Positions 33,926-41,232 of a DNA stretch of 57,763 nt are shown here, one piece after another. Numbering within the stretch: the first letter of the stretch is position 1; each line of letters opens with the position of its first letter. Under the pieces are notes generated by a model, which was given only the letters and a program-made list of their open reading frames with translations, had not been told where the DNA came from and searched no databases. This stretch comes from Clostridium fallax. GTDB lineage: Bacteria > Bacillota > Clostridia > Clostridiales > Clostridiaceae. The translations under genes were made by a program, and so were the position numbers. The stretch lies in the NCBI RefSeq assembly GCF_900129365.1, contig NZ_FQVM01000016.1, forward strand, positions 1 to 57,763, written 5' to 3'.

Positions 33926-35431
33926 ATGAATATAGCAATATATTTAAGAAAATCTAGAGCCGATGAAGAACTTGAAAAAACTTTAGGTGAAGGTGAAACT
34001 CTTTCTAAACATAGAAAGGCACTCCTTAAATTTGCTAAAGAAAAAAATCTTGATGTTATTGAAGTTAAAGAAGAAATTGTGTCAGGAGAAAGTTTATTTT
34101 TTAGACCTAAAATGTTAGAACTTTTAAAAGAAGTAGAAAATAATTTATATGACGGTGTCCTTGTTATGGATATGCAACGTTTAGGTCGTGGTGATATGGA
34201 AGATCAGGGCATAATCTTAAAGACCTTTAAAAATAGTCATACTAAAATTATTACACCTCAAAAAACTTATAACTTAGATAATGATTTTGATGAAGAATAT
34301 ACAGAATTTGAAGCCTTTATGAGTCGTAAGGAATTAAAAATGATTAATAGGCGTATGCAGGGAGGAAGAGTAAGAAGTGTAGAAGATGGAAATTATATAG
34401 CCACTAATCCTCCATTAGGATATGATATTGATTTTATAAACAAAGCAAGAACTTTAAAAATTAATCCTTATGAATCTGAAATAATTAAATTAATATTTAA
34501 TATGTATATTGATGGCAATGGAGCTACCTCTATATCTAATAAATTAAATTCTTTAGGATATAAAACTAAAGCTAATAATAAATTTGGTCCTAGCTCTATT
34601 TTATCTATAATAAAAAATCCTATTTATATAGGTAAAATAACTTGGAAAAAAAAAGAGATAAAAAAATCGCCTAGCCCTTACAAACTGAAGGATACAAGAA
34701 CTCGAGATAAATCTGAATGGATTATAGTTGAAGGAAAACATAGTCCTATAATAGATTCTAATATATTTAATAAAGCTCAACAAATATTAAATAATAAGTA
34801 TCATGTTCCTTATCAAATAATAAATAATCCTGTAAATCCTATGGCAGGATTAATTATTTGTGGTATATGTAATAAAAAAATGAGTATGCGTAATTTAAGA
34901 GGAATATATAGATTACTCTGTACTAATAAATGCGGCAATAAAAGTGTAAGATTTGAATATGTTGAAAAATCTCTTTTAGATTCTTTAGAAAAATATACTG
35001 AGAAATATAAAGCTTCTATAAAAAATAATACAAAGAAAGATTTTGATAAATTCTATAGGAAACACCTTCAAAGTTTAAAGAAAGAATTACAAGGCTTAAA
35101 AAAACAGAAACTAAATTTATTTAATTTATTAGAAAGAGGAATTTATTCTGACGAAGTTTTTCTTGAAAGATCTAAAAATATAGATATTAGAATATTAAAT
35201 ACTGAAAAGGAAATCCTAAATTTAAATAAACAAATCGAAAAAGAGAATAAATTTAATAATGAAGATATTATTAAATTTGAAAATATTATTAAAGCATACA
35301 AAAGTACTACTGATATAAAAAAGAAAAATAATCTTTTAAAAAGTATATTATTTAAGATAGAATATGTAAAAAACTCCAATCAAAAAAATAATGACTTTGA
35401 AATAAAGATATTTCCTAAATTGATCCATTAG
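33926..35431 (+). CDS. spoIVCA: SpoIVCA-type large serine recombinase
   Basis: A site-specific recombinase predicted to excise the element from sigK. The ATG at 33926 has AAGGAGGTG seven bases upstream; the frame could also start at a GTG within the SD. The 501-aa protein has the resolvase domain (YLRKSR with catalytic Ser10, and conserved MQRLGRGD), a recombinase domain (NPPLGYDIDF onwards), a zinc-ribbon-like Cys cluster (CGICNKKMSMRN ... CTNKCG, about residues 310-345), and a C-terminal coiled-coil of Lys/Glu-rich repeats. Its length is close to Bacillus SpoIVCA (500 aa). It points toward the sigK 5' half. Confidence 0.93.
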   Translation: MNIAIYLRKSRADEELEKTLGEGETLSKHRKALLKFAKEKNLDVIEVKEEIVSGESLFFRPKMLELLKEVENNLYDGVLVMDMQRLGRGDMEDQGIILKTFKNSHTKIITPQKTYNLDNDFDEEYTEFEAFMSRKELKMINRRMQGGRVRSVEDGNYIATNPPLGYDIDFINKARTLKINPYESEIIKLIFNMYIDGNGATSISNKLNSLGYKTKANNKFGPSSILSIIKNPIYIGKITWKKKEIKKSPSPYKLKDTRTRDKSEWIIVEGKHSPIIDSNIFNKAQQILNNKYHVPYQIINNPVNPMAGLIICGICNKKMSMRNLRGIYRLLCTNKCGNKSVRFEYVEKSLLDSLEKYTEKYKASIKNNTKKDFDKFYRKHLQSLKKELQGLKKQKLNLFNLLERGIYSDEVFLERSKNIDIRILNTEKEILNLNKQIEKENKFNNEDIIKFENIIKAYKSTTDIKKKNNLLKSILFKIEYVKNSNQKNNDFEIKIFPKLIH

Positions 35432-35456
35432 GTATGATTACATATAGCATACCTAA
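35428..35456 (+). repeat. Perfect inverted repeat at the recombinase end of the element
   Basis: TTAGGTATG (35428-35436) and CATACCTAA (35448-35456) are perfect complements separated by 11 bp. They cover the recombinase stop codon and end 3 bp before the core. They may be recombinase-binding arms of the attachment site, or a weak terminator. Confidence 0.6.
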
Positions 35457-35459
35457 CGG

Positions 35460-35468
35460 ATTTCATTT
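35460..35468 (+). repeat. attachment-site core, N-terminal-half side
   Basis: ATTTCATTT matches the core at 31503-31511 exactly. On the minus strand it lies inside the GlyAsnGluIle codons at the end of the sigK 5' half, which is followed by CGTTAG (Arg, stop) from the element. Confidence 0.85.
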
Positions 35469-35887
35469 CCTTCCTTATCTACACCTATAGGATCTTGCAA
35501 AAAAACTTCTCCTTTAGTTTTTTTACTATTTCTAAATAACATTAATATCTCATTCTCTATACATCTTGCTGCATATGTTGCAAGTCTTGTTCCTTTATCT
35601 TGGTTATAAGAATCAATTGCCTTTATAAGCCCTACAGTTCCTATAGATATTAAATCATCTACTTCCTTATTTTGAAAAGAGTATTTTTTTACAATATGAG
35701 CTACTAATCTTAAATTTCTTTCAACCAAAACATTCTTTGCTTCTAAATCACCATCTTTTAATCTCTCTAAGTACATTTCTTCCTCTTTTTCATTTAAAGG
35801 CTGAGGAAAAGTTGCATTTCCTGTTACATAGCCAGACAATAATACCATATTACCTATCATTTCTGCAAAATAGCTGAATAAAAACAT
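35460..35887 (-). CDS. sigK: Sigma-K, 5' (N-terminal) part of interrupted gene
   Basis: Encodes residues 1-143 of sigma-K: a hydrophobic pro-sequence (MFLFSYFAEMIGNMVLLSGYV), then FPQPLNEKEEEMYL, region 2.1-2.4 (RNLRLVAHIVKKYS, ATYAARCIENEILMLFRNSKKTKGE) and DPIGVDKEGNEI. The frame then reads into the element as Arg-stop. AGGAGG precedes the ATG. Joined with 31232-31511 it makes an apparently complete sigma-K, so the gene is not a pseudogene but a developmentally interrupted gene. Confidence 0.94.
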
Positions 35888-35933
35888 TAGTTGAGCCTCC
35901 TAAAATTGCTTATTATATAATATGTTTCAAATT

Positions 35934-35950
35934 TAAAAAACTGAACAGTT
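35934..35950 (-). terminator. Weak hairpin terminator after the penicillin-binding protein gene
   Basis: AACTG/CAGTT arms with a 2-nt loop are followed on the minus strand by TTTTTTAAA. It stands close to the sigK promoter region. Confidence 0.4.
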
Positions 35951-35954
35951 AAAT

Positions 35955-37559
35955 TTATTTTTTTGTTATAGATGATATAACATCTTTAAAAATTGGTGCT
36001 GCAGTATTACCTCCAACCATTTCTTCGCCTTCTGCATTTTTTCCTTCTATTCCTGGAACAAAAACCATCATGTTATAATATTGATTTTCTATGTTGAAAT
36101 ATCCTAAAAATGTACCATAATCTTTGTTATTTCCATTGGCAGTACCAGTTTTTCCACCAATATCTATTCCTTTTATTTTAGCATTATATCCACTTCCAGT
36201 TTCTACTACTGCTTTCATATCTTTTTTAACTTTTCTTGCAGTTTGTTCATTTATTACTTTTTTATTATCTTCACTAGAAAATACTTTTACAGTGTTATTA
36301 TCTTCATCTAATATAGAGTCTATTATATAAGGCTTTACGTAAGTTCCATCATTTACAACTGTTGAAAGTAAAGATACCATTTGAAGAGGAGTTGTTACTA
36401 TAGATTGACCAATAGAAAAATTAGTTACACCTCCATTTAAATCAGCTTCTCCAATTCTTTCATCTTGAAATCCAAGAACTTTACTAAAAACCCCTTGATT
36501 TTTTGCAAAGTTATAAAGATCATTATATCCTATTTTCATTGCTAGTTTTTGAAAAAATACATTACATGAAACTTTCATTGCTGTTTCTAAATCTATTGAC
36601 CCATGAGCATGAGATTTCCCATTTCTAAAACAATTTTTCCCATCACAATATATCTTTTCATTTTCTTTTATTATTCCTTCTTCTAATGCTAACTCTGCTG
36701 TTAAAATTTTAAATATAGATCCAGGCTCATACCCATAAGTTCCCCCAAGTAAAATATTTACTTGCTTTTCATCTTTTTGAGCTAAAGCTTTTATTTTACC
36801 GGTTTTAGATTCTACTAAAACTACCCCTGCATTTTCTAGATTGCTATATTTAGGATCATTTAAAACTTCTCTAATTTTACTTTGCCACTGATTATCTAAA
36901 GTTGTTTTTATATTTATATTTTTACTTTCATCATCTATTTTTGATAAAGTATATATAGCATTATTATCTAAGGAAAATTTAACATTAGGAAATTCATTAT
37001 CTTTTATGTATTCATATATAGTTCTTTCTAAAGTTCCAAGAGGTTTAAGATCTTTTTTAATTTTCCCCTTATCTTCAACTTCATTATAATAATTCCCTAA
37101 TAAATTCTCTATTTTCCAAGCTTCTTTTTTTTCAGTTACATCTTTAGAAAATGTATATATTCCTTTAATATTCTTAATTTCTTTTAATTTATAATAAGTA
37201 TTTTCAGATATTTTTATATATTCTTTTTCTCCATTTTTAAAGATTTCTTCTAATGAAAAATCTGGATTATCACTTTTAACAATATAGCTAAAGGCCAAAA
37301 GGTCATCAAGAAATGTTCTAGGATCATTTAGTCTAAAAGGTTTTTCATCTATAACTAAATAATACTCCTTTTTATAATCTAATAAATTTTCTCCTTTTTC
37401 ATCTAATAATAATCCTTTACTATCTGATATTATTTCCTTTTGAATATTAGACTTATTATCTTTTTCCATCATATTTTGTTGAACTTTAAATACTCTATAT
37501 GCCAAGAATATGAAAACAAATATTATTAACGATGACAACCTTAGTAATTTTTTACGCAA
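35955..37559 (-). CDS. Penicillin-binding protein, class B transpeptidase (FtsI/SpoVD-like)
   Basis: A 534-aa class B PBP with one N-terminal membrane anchor (about residues 7-24). Transpeptidase motifs are SIFK (in GYEPGSIFKILTAE), SCN (in MKVSCNVFFQKL) and KTGT (in IGGKTGTAN). It probably crosslinks septal or cortex peptidoglycan; its position directly upstream of sigK suggests, without proof, a sporulation link. The start is TTG at 37559 with AGGAGGTG upstream, which lies inside the terminator hairpin of udk. Confidence 0.88.
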   Translation of the reverse strand: MRKKLLRLSSLIIFVFIFLAYRVFKVQQNMMEKDNKSNIQKEIISDSKGLLLDEKGENLLDYKKEYYLVIDEKPFRLNDPRTFLDDLLAFSYIVKSDNPDFSLEEIFKNGEKEYIKISENTYYKLKEIKNIKGIYTFSKDVTEKKEAWKIENLLGNYYNEVEDKGKIKKDLKPLGTLERTIYEYIKDNEFPNVKFSLDNNAIYTLSKIDDESKNINIKTTLDNQWQSKIREVLNDPKYSNLENAGVVLVESKTGKIKALAQKDEKQVNILLGGTYGYEPGSIFKILTAELALEEGIIKENEKIYCDGKNCFRNGKSHAHGSIDLETAMKVSCNVFFQKLAMKIGYNDLYNFAKNQGVFSKVLGFQDERIGEADLNGGVTNFSIGQSIVTTPLQMVSLLSTVVNDGTYVKPYIIDSILDEDNNTVKVFSSEDNKKVINEQTARKVKKDMKAVVETGSGYNAKIKGIDIGGKTGTANGNNKDYGTFLGYFNIENQYYNMMVFVPGIEGKNAEGEEMVGGNTAAPIFKDVISSITKK

Positions 37560-37560
37560 A

Positions 37561-37605
37561 AAAACACCTCCTTTAGCTAGATTCTAGCCTATAAGGAGGT
37601 GTTTT
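37561..37605 (-). terminator. Terminator hairpin that contains the downstream gene's ribosome-binding site
   Basis: AAAACACCTCCTT (37561-37573) pairs with AAGGAGGTGTTTT (37593-37605) in a perfect 13-bp stem, with an inner GCTAG/CTAGC stem (37576-37580, 37584-37588). On the minus strand the 3' arm carries AAGGAGGTG, the SD of the PBP gene, and the U-run runs into its TTG start codon. So read-through mRNA would have a blocked SD. Confidence 0.75.
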
Positions 37606-37610
37606 ATTCA

Positions 37611-38231
37611 TTATTGATTTAATATTTGTTTTATTTTAGCTACTAGTATGTCTATGGCAACCTTATTTTGTCCGCCTTCTGGTATTATTATATCAGCATA
37701 TCTTTTAGTTGGTTCAGTAAATTGCATATGCATTGGTCTTACAACGCTTAAATATTGATTTATAACTGAGTCTACTGTTCTTCCTCTTTCATTTATGTCT
37801 CTTATTAATCTTCTTATTATTCTAACATCAGCATCAGTATCAACATAAATTTTTATGTCTAATAAATCTCTTATTCTCTCATCTGAAAGAACTAAAATAC
37901 CTTCTACTATTATTATATCCTTTGGTTCTACAGTAATAGTATCATTTTTTCTATTATGCTCAGCAAAATCATATATTGGTTTTTCTATTGCTTCTCTTTT
38001 TATTAAAGTTTGTAGATGCTCCATCATTAAATCATTGTCAAATGCATCTGGATGATCATAATTTGTTTTACGTCTCTCATCCATAGATAAATTGCTTTGA
38101 TCTTTATAATATGCATCTTGCTCTATCATAGCTATACAATCTTCTTGAAATTTATTAAAAATTTCATTTGCAATAGTACTCTTTCCTGATCCTGTACCTC
38201 CAGTTATGCCTATTAATATGGGTCTTTTCAT
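37611..38231 (-). CDS. udk: Uridine kinase
   Basis: Udk phosphorylates uridine and cytidine for pyrimidine salvage. The 206-aa protein has the P-loop GITGGTGSGKST (residues 8-19), the MIEQDAYYKDQ region with conserved Asp, RKTNYDHPDAFD, and IIVEGILVLSD. It is the last gene in the mltG-OMT-U32-udk cluster, which ends in the hairpin at 37561-37605. Confidence 0.95.
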   Translation of the reverse strand: MKRPILIGITGGTGSGKSTIANEIFNKFQEDCIAMIEQDAYYKDQSNLSMDERRKTNYDHPDAFDNDLMMEHLQTLIKREAIEKPIYDFAEHNRKNDTITVEPKDIIIVEGILVLSDERIRDLLDIKIYVDTDADVRIIRRLIRDINERGRTVDSVINQYLSVVRPMHMQFTEPTKRYADIIIPEGGQNKVAIDILVAKIKQILNQ

Positions 38232-38252
38232 TGGTTTGCCTCCCTTAACTAA

Positions 38253-39473
38253 CTATTTGCTTTTTATTAACATATCCTTTTCTTTTAATTCTCTATCTGT
38301 TTTGATTGAGAATATCATCTGAGCTCTAGGTGCTACATCTATTTTGTTTCCAGCTTCATCTTTCATATCTAAAAGATTTACTTTAAATCCATCACCTTTT
38401 GGGCTAAGTACTTCTACAGTATCACCTTCAAAAACTCTATTTCTTTGTTCTATTAAGGCAATACCCTTTTCTTTATCATAACTTCTAACTACACCTACTA
38501 TATCATAATCTCTTATGTAAGATGAGTTTTCATAGATTTGCATTGAAGAATTTTGTCCAAAATAAAATCCTGTATGATAATTTCTATGACTAACTTTCAT
38601 TAATATATCTAGCCACTTTTCATCAAACTTATAATTTTCAGGGTCATTTAAATAAGCATCTAACGCCTGTCTATAAGCTTTTACTACAGCGGCAACATAA
38701 TATGCACTTTTCATTCTACCTTCTATTTTAAAGGAGTATATACCACTTTTAACAAGTTCCGGTATGTGCTTTATCATACATAAATCTTTAGAATTCATTA
38801 TGTATGTTCCTTTTTCATCTTCTACCACTGGGAAATATTCTCCTGGTCTTTTTTCTTCAACAAGATAATATTTATATCTACAAGCTTGAGCACAAGCACC
38901 TCTATTTGCATCTCTTCCTGTTAAATAGTTAGATATTAAACATCTACCAGAATAAGCCATACACATAGAGCCATGTACAAAAGCTTCTAAATCACAGTCT
39001 TCTGGAACGTGCTTATAAATTTCTTCAATTTCCTTAAAGTTAAGTTCTCTCGCTAAAACTATTCTCTTAACTCCTTGGCCATACCAAAACTTAGCAGCTT
39101 TCCAGTTTACATTATTAGCTTGAGTACTTAAATGTATTTCTAGATCCGGTACTACTTCCCTTGCTGTAACTATTATTGAAGGATCAGATACTATTATAGC
39201 ATCAATTTTTAAAGCTTCTAATTCTTTTAAATATTCTTCAATTCCAACTAAATCTGAATTATGAGGAATTACATTTAAAACTACGTAAACCTTTCTTCCT
39301 CTTTCATGAGCATACTCTACTCCTTCTTTCATTTCTTCATTAGTAAAGTTATTTGCAAAGGCTCTTAAATTTAGTTTACTTCCACCTAAATAAACAGCAT
39401 CTGCCCCAAAATCAATAGCAGTTTTTAGTTTCTCAAGGTTTCCTGCTGGTGCTAAAATTTCAGGTTTTCTCAT
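38253..39473 (-). CDS. U32 family peptidase-type protein (tRNA hydroxylation, TrhP-like)
   Basis: A 406-aa U32 protein. Family marks are EILAPAGNLEKLKTAIDFGADAVYLGG at the N-terminus, HLSTQANNVN, and the Cys cluster with EAFVHGSMCMAYSGRCLISNYLTGRDANRGACAQACRYKY (four or five Cys). In bacteria TrhP/YrrO proteins of this kind act in tRNA hydroxyuridine (prephenate-dependent) modification. The neighbour O-methyltransferase (TrmR type) supports this role. Confidence 0.85.
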   Translation of the reverse strand: MRKPEILAPAGNLEKLKTAIDFGADAVYLGGSKLNLRAFANNFTNEEMKEGVEYAHERGRKVYVVLNVIPHNSDLVGIEEYLKELEALKIDAIIVSDPSIIVTAREVVPDLEIHLSTQANNVNWKAAKFWYGQGVKRIVLARELNFKEIEEIYKHVPEDCDLEAFVHGSMCMAYSGRCLISNYLTGRDANRGACAQACRYKYYLVEEKRPGEYFPVVEDEKGTYIMNSKDLCMIKHIPELVKSGIYSFKIEGRMKSAYYVAAVVKAYRQALDAYLNDPENYKFDEKWLDILMKVSHRNYHTGFYFGQNSSMQIYENSSYIRDYDIVGVVRSYDKEKGIALIEQRNRVFEGDTVEVLSPKGDGFKVNLLDMKDEAGNKIDVAPRAQMIFSIKTDRELKEKDMLIKSK

Positions 39474-39477
39474 AAAA

Positions 39478-40122
39478 TTACCTCCTCTTTGTAACTGCTA
39501 TTCCATCTCCCATAGGAATAACTGTTGTAATTAAACTTTCATCTTTCGAAACCATATCTAAGTAAGTTTTCATTCTTTTTACTATAGTTATTTTTCTTCT
39601 TTTAACTAATTCTTTAGATGCAACCATGCCCCTAAATAGAACATTATCTGCAATTATTATACCATCATCTTTTAAAAGTCTTAAGCAATGTGGGAGAAAA
39701 TGATTATAATGTCCTTTACCTGCATCCATGAATATTAAATCAAATTTATCTTCTAAGTTTTCAAGTATTTCTAAACAATCACCTTGTAAAACTTTAATTT
39801 TCCCTTTAAGATTATACTTTGAAATGTTATCTTCTGCAATAGAAATCATCTTTTCATCTCTTTCTATTGTTGTAATTTCCGGTTCTGTTTCTGCTGCTTC
39901 ATACATTAAAATAGCTGAATATCCTATTGCAGTACCTAATTCTAATATTTTTTTAGGTTTTTTCATAGAAACCATAAATTCTAAAAATTTAGCTGTTTCT
40001 TTTTGTACAATTGGAACAGAATTTTCTCTTCCAAAATCTTCTATATCCTTAAGTTTTCCTTCTCTTTCAGGAATTAAGCTTCTTAAATAGGTTTCCATAT
40101 ATTCATGTGTGATTCCACTCAT
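39478..40122 (-). CDS. O-methyltransferase (TrmR/YrrM-like)
   Basis: A 214-aa SAM-dependent O-methyltransferase. The SAM site is ILELGTAIGYSAILM (about residues 57-71), with metal-binding residues in FMDAGKGHY and DNVLFRGMV. TrmR methylates 5-hydroxyuridine in tRNA in Bacillus subtilis; placement beside the U32 gene is the usual arrangement. Small-molecule catechol methylation cannot be excluded from sequence alone. Confidence 0.85.
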   Translation of the reverse strand: MSGITHEYMETYLRSLIPEREGKLKDIEDFGRENSVPIVQKETAKFLEFMVSMKKPKKILELGTAIGYSAILMYEAAETEPEITTIERDEKMISIAEDNISKYNLKGKIKVLQGDCLEILENLEDKFDLIFMDAGKGHYNHFLPHCLRLLKDDGIIIADNVLFRGMVASKELVKRRKITIVKRMKTYLDMVSKDESLITTVIPMGDGIAVTKRR

Positions 40123-40135
40123 GTTGTATCCTCCA

Positions 40136-41152
40136 TTAATATCCTAATTCTTTCTTTTTCTTTAAAAAATCATTGTAATTATTTGTAAAATAATGACTAT
40201 CGTCTTTTGTAAGTATATAATATAAATGCTCTGTTGTTTCGGGCTTTAATGCGGCTATTATAGATGGTTCACCTGGGTTGCATATAGGTCCTATAGGTAT
40301 ACCTTTTTTCTTATATGTATTGTATGGTGAATTTATCTCTAAATCTTTAAGGGTTACTATATCTTTATGTTTCCCTAAAGCATATAAAACAGTAGCATCT
40401 ATTTGAAGTGGCATATCTTTTTTTAATCTATTATATATAACAGAAGCTATTAAAGGTCTATCTTTATCTATTCTAGCTTCTTTTTCTATAATAGAAGCTA
40501 CAGTTATAACTTCTTCTATTTTATCTTTAGGAATAGTTATATTAAGCTTATTCTCTATTTCTTTTAACACTTCTTCAAATCTAGAAATCATTATAAAAAT
40601 TATATCTTTAGCACTTGCATCTTTGTTTATTACATATGTATCTGGAAACAAAAAACCTTCTAAAGGATATCTTATATTTTTATTTTTTTTAATATAATCT
40701 GGTAAAGGATAATTCTTTACAGCTTTTAAGAATTCATCCTTAGAACATAATCCTAATTTTTCAAGTTTACTACCTATATCTTCTACTGTAAATCCTTCTG
40801 GTACTGTAACCTTAATTTCTTTATTATTTAATCCACCATTTTTTAATAATTTTATTAAATTTTCTAAATTAGTATCCTTTAATACATTATATATTCCCGG
40901 TTTAATTTCAGAATTTATATGATTTTTCTTTATGTACATTTTTATAGCTAATAAGTTATTTAGTTTACCCTCTCCACTTAACTTATCTAAAACTCCATAA
41001 AGACCTTCTCCTTCATTTACTACTATTTCCATAGTTTTATCTGAGGTTTTCAATGGTTTTTTTATTGCATTTTTATAAAAAATAAATAACATAGCAAAAA
41101 TTATTATTATAAAAGTAACTACTACTAAACCTAAGTTTAACTTTTTTCTCAT
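40136..41152 (-). CDS. mltG: Endolytic murein transglycosylase MltG (YceG family)
   Basis: MltG cuts nascent glycan strands. The 338-aa protein has one N-terminal membrane helix (about residues 6-27), a LysM-like middle part, and the YceG domain with VEDIGSKLEKLGLCS, RYPLEGFLFPDTYV, catalytic Glu in ITVASIIEKEARID (the first Glu of that motif), and IASVIYNRLKKDMPLQ. It leads the OMT-U32-udk run. Confidence 0.93.
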   Translation of the reverse strand: MRKKLNLGLVVVTFIIIIFAMLFIFYKNAIKKPLKTSDKTMEIVVNEGEGLYGVLDKLSGEGKLNNLLAIKMYIKKNHINSEIKPGIYNVLKDTNLENLIKLLKNGGLNNKEIKVTVPEGFTVEDIGSKLEKLGLCSKDEFLKAVKNYPLPDYIKKNKNIRYPLEGFLFPDTYVINKDASAKDIIFIMISRFEEVLKEIENKLNITIPKDKIEEVITVASIIEKEARIDKDRPLIASVIYNRLKKDMPLQIDATVLYALGKHKDIVTLKDLEINSPYNTYKKKGIPIGPICNPGEPSIIAALKPETTEHLYYILTKDDSHYFTNNYNDFLKKKKELGY

Positions 41153-41171
41153 AAAAGCCCCCTATATACAA

Positions 41172-41202
41172 AAGTAAATAGCCTAAATTAGGCTATTTAC
41201 TT
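41172..41202 (-). terminator. Terminator of typA
   Basis: A perfect 14-bp stem (AAGTAAATAGCCTA / TAGGCTATTTACTT; 41172-41185, 41189-41202) with a 3-nt loop. Minus-strand tail TTGTATATAGG. It lies about 30 bp past the typA stop. Confidence 0.75.
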
Positions 41203-41232
41203 AATTATAATACAAAACTTTAAAACTATAAA

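Larger units (their letters stand above)
31503..35459. mobile_element. skin-like sigK intervening element (about 3.96 kb)
   Basis: A compact DNA element inserted within sigK, bounded by a 9-bp direct repeat (ATTTCATTT on the plus strand) at 31503-31511 and 35460-35468. It encodes a large serine recombinase (plus strand) next to the sigK 5' half, and three small minus-strand genes of unknown function. In Bacillus subtilis and Clostridioides difficile the related skin elements are excised in the mother cell by SpoIVCA to restore sigK. The one here is far smaller than those (about 48 kb and 15 kb from memory). No phage structural genes are present. Confidence 0.92.

Noticed and set aside
33917..35431. 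The recombinase could belong to an ordinary prophage or transposon.
   Set aside because: No phage structural, replication or transposase genes are present between the repeats, and the insertion site is the classic skin location. A larger prophage is thus unlikely, although descent from one is plausible.
31232..35887. The two sigK fragments could be plain pseudogene pieces from a decayed gene.
   Set aside because: The halves meet exactly at a 9-bp repeat, restore an intact frame when joined, and flank an intact serine recombinase, which is the signature of a programmed interruption.
39728..40090. 120-aa open frame on the plus strand.
   Set aside because: Antisense to the O-methyltransferase gene, with no ribosome-binding site and no family match.
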